Shown in pieces: positions 55,997 through 64,000 of a DNA stretch of 64,000 nt. The stretch covers positions 15,638,104 to 15,702,103 of the forward strand of contig OU452228.1 of NCBI GenBank assembly GCA_911728455.2. Reading direction: 5' to 3'. The notes beneath the pieces are model-generated. The model saw only the letters and a list, made by a program, of their open reading frames with translations. It did no database searches and was not told the origin of the DNA. Position numbers and translations under genes: made by a program. Numbering within the stretch: the first letter of the stretch is position 1; each line of letters opens with the position of its first letter. The DNA comes from Marthasterias glacialis (lineage: Eukaryota > Echinodermata > Asteroidea > Forcipulatida > Asteriidae).

Positions 55997-56976
55997 GATC
56001 TACATGTACTTCTCTAGTGCTGAAGCTACAGAGCTCATTGCAATATATTAACAGCAGGGGTTACTAAAATGTTGAAATACCATAATTTCAACACTTCTTA
56101 AATTGGATCCTAGGTTCAGACCTTTTTGTCTGCAGTGCCTCTCGGCGGTGATTTTTAAGAATATAGTTTTAATTTCTTTTTCCATGGATTGCAGTTTTTC
56201 TACATGCGCCCCCTTTAGCCAGACATGTGATCACAAATTCTTCTCTGCTTTTCCTTGTCAACTTCACCCATCCCCAGCTGCGATTTCCATGAAGGAAGAC
56301 AGTGGCTCGACCAAAAATACATCATTTCTAAAAATAACATCCTATACTTAGTCGGGGTTTGTCAGGGGATGCGTGTATTTTTTGCTGAAAATATGAGAAT
56401 TGGGTTACAATGTATTACAACGTTCAGCCATTGTTTCAGTTTCGTCTGCCCTACATTTGTTACTCACCGAGGGATTTTGGCGCAGTCACAAATTCATCAA
56501 ATTTTTGTTTTCTTTCTTACTTATTTGACGGGGACAATGTCAGCCGAACGCTGTGTATTTTACCCGCAGGCAAAATACTTTAATGAGATTATTTTTTCGT
56601 TTAACTTCTCTGACCCCGGTCAACATTCGACTTGGCAAAGGTGGGGGGAGGGTTATTATTTTGGCCTGGAGTTACATTCAGGGAGATTTGTTTCAAGACG
56701 CTGGAATTTTTTGCCACAACAGAAGACAGCCTTGAATTTTGACATAAGTTGAAAACAATGGGTCCTTGTGGTTGGACAATGGCTCATTAGATCGTACAGC
56801 TGTTGCAGTACTTCAGTTTTAGAATAAAAATCCTGATTTTGAACAACCACTGGGCTGATTTGAGTACACTTGAGAACAATATGAAAAACAGCAATGTTGG
56901 TAATTTTTCTTTTCTTAATTTTGTGGGAGAAGGTGGTTTAGACTGTAAAACTTACTACAAACATATCTCAACTTAG

Positions 56977-57178
56977 TTTGTGTTTTACCCAGACACCAAC
57001 GTGTGTGTTAAACACTGTATGTACTCAGTACTGTCTGGAGTCATGTGAATAAAATCCACAGGCTTATTACTTGGGTGGGATTCGAACCCACGACCTTTGC
57101 CATTCTAGAGTAGATGTCTTACCACTAGACCACCGAGCTTACCCCTGTAGCTAGAGGCAGTTCGAATCCTATTGTTTT
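56977..57178 (-). mobile_element. tRNA-derived SINE family T, copy 2
   Basis: It matches 34889-35088 throughout: ttttacccagacacca, gtgtgtgttaaacactgtat, gactcagta-type spacer, gggtgggattcgaacccac (inverted B box), gccattctagagtagatgtc, accactagaccaccgagct (inverted A box) and gaggcagttcgaatcctatt. It is better preserved than the 34889 copy. Confidence 0.8.
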
Positions 57179-60100
57179 AACATCAATTAAGTATCCCAAC
57201 TTGCTCATTTGCAGACTTTTAAATACTCGTGGCCAGGCAATTTTACATAGGGTTGGTTTCTCAAAAGTGACACATTTTCAGATTGGAAATGTTTCTGTCA
57301 TGACGTTTGGTACTGTTGCAAAACTCTGAACTTGGAGTTTGGAAAACGAACAAAAAAATCATGGTAAAAATTACAGACTCCATGGAGGAACACATACAAT
57401 TGTACTGGTGTGCCATCGTGTGCGGAAGTAGGCCATATTGTGACCTTAATCACAAGGTTTAAGTACAGAGCTTATAACATGTACATGTACTGTACAATAT
57501 ACTTGTATATCACTTGATAGCACCAGACACACTTGGGACTTTGTGCCAATAAACATTTTGATTTATAGACATTTTGTTTCTCCTTTAAATGGTTTTTTCC
57601 GTTGTTCATCAAGGACAATTCTTGGCGCATTGTTGGTTGTCACACAAGACATTCCAGACTTTGTTCCAATTATCTTTTTTTTAAGAGGTTCTTAATTGGA
57701 CAGCCTGGCAAACCAGACACACGCCCTTGCTCATGAGGTAAACGGGAGTAGAGGCTGGGCCATGGGTGCTGTGGAGCAGGTCTCTCTGGAGGTACTAAAA
57801 TAGTCTGGGTGGGTAGTCGCACAAGGATACCCCATGGGTAGGGTTGTTGAGGCGGGAGAGGGGGGTGGGGGTGATTGGAAATTGGCCCTTGGGATACAAG
57901 CGGGTAAACGTCAGAATCAGGTCACTCCAAGGGAGAGACAAGAATGTGAATGAAGGATGGGACATCATAGGCTGTGGTGTTGGGAGGAAAAGGGGGATCT
58001 TATTAGGTAGACACGGCTTCTTGAGGAGTGAAGGGAACAACTGACTTATCAAAGGCAATCCTCTGGCTAGTTTATTTGTAGTTAAGATGTATTTCTTTGT
58101 TGGTCTGATTTATTCGGGGACTCCATCATTGGTTCCACAGTTCTCCCTGGTGGCCTTAGGAATTGACAGGAGATAGATATGAGCACAGAGCAAGTTTTTT
58201 TGTAAGATTAGGAGATGTAAGACATTTGCCCATGGTGAGGACAAGGACAAGGTTACTTGGAGGGGGCGGGGACGGGGGATGAAACCCATATCTGTCATGT
58301 GACGGGGGTAGGGTGGTTTACAGGTATATATCGAGGAAGACTGCCTCGTCAGAGAGGGGGGACTAATGGTCAGTTAGTTGCAACTGGATACACCCTAGGT
58401 CTGGGGAACAGTTGACATCAACAGACATTGCTTTATTACACAGATAAGACTAAAGTCAGTCAGATCAGACTAAAGTGAGTAGTCACCTTGAGGGATGTGG
58501 CCACTCTTGGGTTGTGATGGGGATGCATAGTAATAATAGTGGCAAGGTTAAACTCCAGGGTTGTTAGGAATACGTGTGTGTTGGGGGGGGGGGGAGTAGG
58601 ACAAACTTTAAGTAGGTGTGCTGAGCAAACCCTCTGTAAGGAAAAGTGATTTAGAGTCGGCACTGACATTTTTACAGTGTTGTTTTAATCTCAATAATAT
58701 TGTCATATATTTAATTGCTCCCACCCCTGAGGCTGAGGACAACTGGGGATCGCGGTGGTGGTGTTAGAGACTCTTCAGGTTGCAAACAAATTGCTGAATC
58801 AACACTTTTTAGGGAGGGAAAAAAATGAATCCATTGTTTACATTTGAGTCCTCTGCTGTGTGTATACAATGAAATGTATGAATGCCTACATGATGTACAT
58901 TATGGGCACAGCCGTGTATTCAAAAACTTGTTTCCAGGGCTCAGATTTCAAGACAAATCTCCACCAGACCACAGGTCTTGTGTCTCAAAATTTTGGCTGG
59001 ACCAGAATTATAATTTTCAAGACCTAAAACATCTCTTTCTTTCTTTTTATATTTGCTGAACAGTTAGGCGAAGGTTTGGATTCGAAAAGTTCAAGGCTAT
59101 ATTTTTAGTAAAATCTTCTAAAGCTCAGTTTACCAAAACACTAGCACGTTCCTTAGCGTGACTGGGCAACAGAGGGCGCCATTACTTTTGCGTGATAGCC
59201 AATCAGATCACACGATAGTGACTGCGCACTGCGATTCCCTCGAGTATGACCAGAATGAGAGGCGTGTGCATGACAAACTTCAGAGGCATGAGAACCTACA
59301 CAAAATTTGAATAGTTATTTAAATTTGTCATGGAATATGAATAAGTAATGCATAAATATTCATGAATCAAGTGAACAAGTTGCCCACAAGCAATCGTTTG
59401 GCCACACAGGGCAATTCAAAAATGTGTTGTTTTGGGGCTCTTTCAAGGCCATTGGTAAAGCGTGGGGATTGTGAAAAACACAGAGCACTTATTAAATCGA
59501 TATAAGTGCCAACAGGATTTGTCGTGAAATGACATAATTTTTGGAAGAGATCAACTTGAATAGATGTAGAACCATAAACTAAGTGTACAAATTGTGCAGG
59601 CTATTCCCGCTCGTCACAGTTTCACTCACAATGTCGTGGTAATGATTGTGCCCATTCAACATTCAACTGTACATGCCTCTCCTACTCCTGCCGATAGGTG
59701 GCGCTCTAATGAGCTATTTCAACTCAGTGTGACTGCAGAACTTGGGGTTACAAGCCCTTCATACGTGTACATACGGACAAATCACAAACAATGGAACTTT
59801 TGCAATACTCTAATAATGTACTGTACATTGTAGGGGGATGAACATGTGAGTGCTTAGTTATCTTCAAACCCAAAGAAATACATATTTTACCTTTTCTTTT
59901 TGAATAGAAATAAAACCTAAAGAGAAAATTCCCACAAATGTATCAAAAGAAACTGCTTTTGAACACCAGTTCCCTGCAAAGTTGCTGTTGTGGCCAGCAG
60001 CTGTGCAAAATTTTACATTAAGGCTCAAAGCAAATGCTGCATTTTATTTCTAGACTAAGAAGAAACTGCATGTGATATTTCAGGAACTTTTCATATTCGT

Positions 60101-61315
60101 TCTTTTGTAATCACACCCTTGTGTGGCGAATTTGCTTGGTTAGGGGCTCCAAAATATTTTGCTACAGACATGCCGAAATTTCACATCAAACTCATATGGC
60201 ATTTGTTGGGGTTTAAATCCCTCATGACACTTGTTTTGTGTCAGTTTTACAGAAAAAAAAGGAGCCTCCAATGGCTTTCAGCTGAAGTGCGTTTCTAAAC
60301 CCACTATTTATAGCATCCCTTAGTAGACGCTCTAAATATTTTCTTAGTTGAGAGTTCAGTGTGTTCACTCACCTGGAGAAGTTCAAGCTTTACAAGATTT
60401 TCAAGGATGTCTAGAATTTATGCCTTTATTTTTATGACAACGGCGTAAGCTTTCATAGTAAGGCTGAACCAGACAGGTGACCTACAAAATCAATCATGTA
60501 TTCAGGAGTTAATACTGGGGTATAATGACAGCACATGCAGCTCCACGTGCAGACCCCTCCTTTCTGTATTTAGTAGCACAGAAACTCCCCTCCCCTGAGG
60601 TCATTTTGAAATAGTTTTTGAAAATAAAAAGTGGTTAGCGTCCCCACCTGACCAGGGCTCAAATTTGGGTTGTTGTTTTTTGTTTTGTTTTGTTGTTGTT
60701 GTTGGGTTTTTTTTGGGGGGGGAGGTGAGGGAATCCACAAGACCACAGAGCTTTTAGCTTAACATTTTTTACTGGACAACAATAAGAATATTTTTAAAAG
60801 ACCAGAATCAAAATGGAAAAAGACACCAACAGAGCACAATTAAAATGACAACACATTATCATAACATATAAACCGTTTTTATTTGAACACAAGCACCAAG
60901 AGAAGATAGATTTCATTTGTCTTTATGGGTCAAAGTAAAACTGTAATGCTCAACAGAATTGAAAGATATTCATCGGACTCAAAGCCAACATTTGAACATA
61001 ATAAGGGGATAAAAAAAAAACAGATATTGAATTGAAAAACACGAGACTGCCGGACTGGTCTAGTCCTGAGTTTACTGGACCAACGCTAGAATCACTTCCG
61101 GTCCAGAGTAAATTTCAAGCCCTGCCGACTAGTCCGAAAGAAAATGTAGTCTAGAAACTTTTGCCCAGGCATCTTAAAAAGTTTGCTGGGGTGCCCACCA
61201 AAGACAGGTACCAAGTACAGGTACGCATACAAATCACCTGATGAAAGCTGATGAGACGAAGAGTGAAATCATAAATGTGGCCAAACAAATTAATTTCAAC
61301 AAAATTATCAGGCCT

Positions 61316-61482
61316 GGGCTGAATTTCACAAAGCACTAAGATTCATCTCAAGATGAGTTGTCAGTATGAGTATTTACCTAAAGCGATTTGTATCGTGGCA
61401 TCACAGATTTGTAGGAGTTAAGATCAATTTGCACATAAAATCAACCTTGTATAGCTCTTTGTGAAATACTTAAGAGCAGGGC
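61316..61482. mobile_element. Palindromic MITE related to family A
   Basis: gggctgaatttcacaaagca at the left and agctctttgtgaaatactta...agcagggc at the right are inverted. The interior (catctcaagatgagttgtca, gtaggagttaagatcaattt) differs from the other family A copies, so it is a relative rather than a close copy. Confidence 0.6.
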
Positions 61483-61496
61483 AATTTTTCTGTAGC

Positions 61497-61575
61497 AAAA
61501 GGCAGTTCTATGAGGAGCACCAAGGCAATGACTAGGGGCATGGGTGTACCACAGCCTCCCTGAAGTACCAGGCCG
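61497..61575 (+). mobile_element. Family B repeat, fragment
   Basis: ttctatgaggagcaccaagg, caatgactaggggcatgggt, then ccctgaagtaccaggcc. It retains only the right third of the family. Confidence 0.55.
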
Positions 61576-62369
61576 GAATTCTGTACGGCCCCTCACCATG
61601 TTGTACCATTTGTACCACCCTCTGCTTTATATCCCCTGGTACTTTCTACTTGCTAGCCCTGGGGGGCTTCCGCCAGAACTTTAGGGGCTTGCAAACACAA
61701 ACACAGTGCCTGAGGAAAAAAAGTCTTGTTTACTGGCGTCGGAACTAGACAAATAAACAGACTTTCACCTCCTTGTAAACATGAGGTGAACTGGGTCTCC
61801 CGGGCACGCCTCACCCTGAACCACCTGAGAATGACAAAAATGAAGAAGAGCTTAAGAAGTAAGGCAAAACAATCCATAGTTAGTTAAAGGGAAAGTGTAT
61901 ACATTTTAGTCTTGCAGCTTATTATGGGATGGGGGCCAGGGAGCCTGGTTACAGCCATTTTAGTGTTTTTATTTAACAGTGTTGTATATTGAAGTGCAAC
62001 TCCCAGACTTAATCAGAACAGCCCTTCTTCCGTCATTTTTTAATTATTTTATAATGGATGTATGGCTTTGGGTACATTTTTCAAATCCATCAAATCCTTC
62101 AAGGGAAGTTATGGAAAAGGACTTTGACAGATTTGGAGTGGTTCGAGTCTTAAGGGATACTGTATTGAACGAGGTGATATATCTTGAAACAGAGTGCCTT
62201 CCTGAAGAGCTGCCGGCTGTGATGGAGGGCAGATTAGATTGGAAGGATAGAGTCAGATGATGGAGAGCAAGCTCAGCACAGTAGTGGTCATACACTTGTA
62301 CAAATGAAATGACTTTTGTTAATTAGTTTTTTTCTCTCTCTATCTCTCTCTTTTTATCTTGTATTGTAG

Positions 62370-62513
62370 GTGTCCTATTTGTGGTTGGTGGGCGTGGCGC
62401 TTCTGGCGATCCCTTCAAGTCTATCGAGTGCTACGATCTACGCAACAATCGCTGGTTCCATGTCGCCGAATTAAATTGCAAGAGAAGGCATGTTGGGGTG
62501 ATTTCTGCATCAG
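62370..62513 (+). CDS. KLHL8: KLHL8-like protein, exon 3 (Kelch repeat 1)
   Basis: The acceptor cttgtattgtag is preceded by a (TC)n polypyrimidine tract (about 62330-62355). The exon encodes GVLFVVGGRGASGDPFKSIECYDLRNNRWFHVAELNCKRRHVGVISAS, one full Kelch repeat with the double-glycine VVGG, the conserved Tyr (ECYD) and Trp (RWFHV). Incoming phase is 1 and outgoing phase 1 (gcatcag|gtaggt). The GRG.SGDPF.SIECY block is specific to KLHL8 among the KLHL proteins I can recall. Confidence 0.95.
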
Positions 62514-62540
62514 GTAGGTAGTCATTAAATCTAACCCTGA

Positions 62541-62790
62541 ATTAAAGGGTCTTTATACGTTTGGTAACGACTCTGAAAATTTATGGCAATAATAACTCAC
62601 TTGGTAAAAAGTACAGCAGCTTTGGATAGTATAATGCATTTTGAGAAACGTTTCACTTCGAAGTACTGAACTTATGGAAAAGTACATCACTTTTTATCCC
62701 CCAAAAATTTGAGTTATGGCCGTAACGCTTCTCAGAATGTGTATTCCAATGAGAGAAACCATGGTTAGTGCCTATGACATGACCAGTATA
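62541..62790. repeat. Dispersed repeat in KLHL8 intron
   Basis: aaagggtctttatacgtttg, gtaacgactctgaaaat, cacttggtaaaaagtacagc and attttgagaaacgtttcact form a pattern I recognise from repeats widely scattered in echinoderm sequence (recollection, not a search result). It fills most of the 338-bp intron between Kelch exons. It has no coding role. Confidence 0.4.
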
Positions 62791-62851
62791 AACCACTCAG
62801 ACTGGAGAAGATTGTGTTTTATATTTGAGTTTGTTGTATGTGTGCTTTCAG

Positions 62852-62963
62852 GCAAAGTTTATGCATGTGGCGGACATGATGGGAAAGATCACCTCAACAG
62901 TCTGGAAACATTCAACCCTAAGACAAATAAGTGGAAGATGCTATCTCCAATGAAGACAAAAAG
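62852..62963 (+). CDS. KLHL8: KLHL8-like protein, exon 4 (Kelch repeat 2)
   Basis: The acceptor is tgtgtgctttcag and the first bases complete a split Gly codon. The exon encodes GKVYACGGHDGKDHLNSLETFNPKTNKWKMLSPMKTKR, the second Kelch repeat (CGGHDG, LETFNP, NKWKM). The donor is aaaag|gtaggc at 62964, phase 2, splitting an Arg codon completed by exon 5. An open frame starting upstream at 62716 is intronic. Confidence 0.95.
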
Positions 62964-63005
62964 GTAGGCTAGGACAGCATAGTGCTGAAATCACCCACTG
63001 GACCA

Positions 63006-63158
63006 CCAGGCCTGGACTTACATGGAGGCCATGGCCTCTGTTGCCCTGGTCTTTGGCTTTGGTGCCCCTTCAAAAGTTTCCCATAGATTTTCAAATGGAA
63101 GTGCCCTTTACAAAATGAGAATGGCCTTGCCCTCTCAAAGATGAAATACCTTCTGGAT
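63006..63158 (-). mobile_element. Family B-related repeat in KLHL8 intron
   Basis: ccaggcctggacttacatgg, aggccatggcctctgttgcc, tttggtgccccttcaaaagt and gccctctcaaagatgaaat, in inverted sense to family B. It is diverged and takes up a third of the 425-bp intron. Confidence 0.55.
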
Positions 63159-63388
63159 CACTGAGCATAGGGCTAGTAAACTCACAGCCGAACATGTCCA
63201 GAGTTCTAGTTTCTAAACATGTACTTTTAAAAAAAGTTTTCATGTTAATTTTTCAAAGATTTGTTGGTGAGATTTTTAAGTCCAAACCTTCTCTTCCCAA
63301 AAGGTTGATAAGTGACTGAAATAAAAGTAGTTAAAAAAAACTAAGAATCCTAAAGTAACCTTTTTACTTCTTTCGCCTACCCTAACAG

Positions 63389-63573
63389 GCGAGGTTTAGC
63401 AGTGGCCCAGCTCGGTGGACCTCTATACGCCATCGGGGGTCTGGATGATAACATGTGCTTTAGTGAAGTAGAGAGATACGACATTGCCAGCGATAGCTGG
63501 AGCTATGCTGCCTCCATGAACATGGCCAGGGGAGGGGTGGCAGTGTCTACCCTCAATGACAACATCTATGCAG
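63389..63573 (+). CDS. KLHL8: KLHL8-like protein, exon 5 (Kelch repeat 3, start of 4)
   Basis: The acceptor is gcctaccctaacag. The exon encodes RRGLAVAQLGGPLYAIGGLDDNMCFSEVERYDIASDSWSYAASMNMARGGVAVSTLNDNIYA, then one base of the next codon before the donor gcag|gtcagt at 63574 (phase 1). It carries the third Kelch repeat (AIGGLDDN, VERYD, SWSYA) and the first strand of the fourth. The remaining propeller, about 150 residues by comparison with the 620-residue human protein as I remember it, must lie right of the window. Confidence 0.95.
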
Positions 63574-64000
63574 GTCAGTTAAGGTCAAGGGTCATGATAG
63601 GACAGGGGCAGGGGGTCATGACATGGGGTAGAGGATGAAGTTCATTGTATGAACCTTTACTGCTACATGGCCGAATATAAGCGAACATGAACGAGACTAC
63701 CAGCTGCCAAATTCTACGAAGACTTTAACACAATATGTAACAGGCAGTTGACAGTCAACGACTGTGTGACACTATTATCAGTTTACTAAATACACACAAA
63801 ATGTTTCGCTACATTATGGGCTTCAAAAGCCAACAAACTTGGAAAATATAATTCCACAGGTTATTTGTTGCAGAATTGGGAACTATATCATGACTTAAGT
63901 AACTCCAGCAGGATGAATTCAATCATATTAGCTTGAAAACTGGCTTCTGCCAGTGTGAAAGGTGTCAGAGTTGGCAATGCCATTTTTCTTCCCGTGTGTA
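63574..64000 (+). other. Start of next KLHL8 intron
   Basis: Non-coding A/T-rich sequence runs to the window edge after the donor gtcagt. No acceptor followed by Kelch-like sequence is present, so the next exon is outside. Confidence 0.8.

Larger units (their letters stand above)
46992..62369 (+). other. KLHL8 intron, 15.4 kb
   Basis: It runs from gtgagg to ...cttgtattgtag. It contains SINE, LINE-tail, MITE and tandem-repeat copies listed separately. The rest (47.0-51.7, 52.5-53.5, 53.9-55.2, 56.0-56.9, 57.2-61.3, 61.6-62.3 kb) holds only A/T-rich DNA, homopolymers and frames under 170 codons. The longest (56255-56752, 165 codons) has no recognisable domain. Confidence 0.85.

Noticed and set aside
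56255..56752. 165-codon frame inside the 15.4-kb KLHL8 intron
   Set aside because: No recognisable domain, no acceptor/donor pattern and composition like the surroundings. It is kept as unexplained but not called.
60635..60680. agtggttagcgtccccacct...gggctcaaatttggg as a tRNA gene
   Set aside because: It has A- and B-box-like runs but does not fold as a cloverleaf; at most it is a decayed SINE head.
61240..61275. ctgatgag...gtgaaat as a second hammerhead-like motif
   Set aside because: The nucleotides that would form stem II do not pair and the GAAAC core is altered.

Overview
This window looks like ordinary, repeat-rich nuclear DNA from an invertebrate animal, most likely a marine deuterostome such as an echinoderm (a sea star would fit). 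I infer this from three things: intron-rich genes with canonical GT-AG splice sites, a Kelch-like gene whose closest recognisable relative is vertebrate KLHL8, and a dense layer of short palindromic and tRNA-derived repeats of a kind I associate with echinoderm genomes. The species call is an inference. There are no operons, CRISPR arrays or prokaryotic features, and about 95% of the window is non-coding.

Genes. (1) At 1285-2328 (+) are the last two coding exons of a fibrinogen-related (FReD/ficolin-like) lectin gene, whose 5' exons lie to the left of the window. (2) From 35988 to beyond the right edge (+) is a KLHL8-type BTB-BACK-Kelch gene, the substrate adaptor of a cullin-3 ubiquitin ligase. 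Five exons are visible (35988-36750, 46796-46991, 62370-62513, 62852-62963, 63389-63573). All join in frame and together encode BTB, BACK and three of the expected six Kelch repeats. (3) At 8633-8775 is a possible 5' coding exon with TATA boxes upstream, a good start context and a donor site. Its splice phase matches the KLHL8 BTB exon, so it could be an alternative first exon 27 kb upstream or a short independent ORF.

Layout. 0-1.3 kb: palindromic motifs, a 59-bp minisatellite with a higher-order pattern, and an (AAC)n tract, all within a FReD intron. 1.3-2.4 kb: end of the FReD gene. 2.6-5.2 kb: a nest of DNA-transposon-like elements, including a 301-bp hAT-like insertion with a perfect 8-bp target duplication. 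5-36 kb: repeats separating the two genes, or a giant KLHL8 5' intron. They include a possible Penelope-type hammerhead ribozyme trace, a LINE 3' end, tRNA-derived SINEs, two oppositely oriented TTAA-flanked MITEs and several minisatellites. 36-64 kb: KLHL8 exons in introns of 10.0, 15.4, 0.34 and 0.43 kb, all carrying the same repeat families.

Most of the structure beyond the two genes comes from short non-autonomous elements. At least seven families occur in two or more copies here, several nested in one another. SINE and LINE copies share a 3' tail. I found no convincing undescribed molecular system. The best leads are the phase-compatible upstream exon, the AGGCCTGA-ended repeat family with one insertion into a tandem repeat that marks its ends, and the MITE family whose ends carry GC-box and CCAAT motifs.
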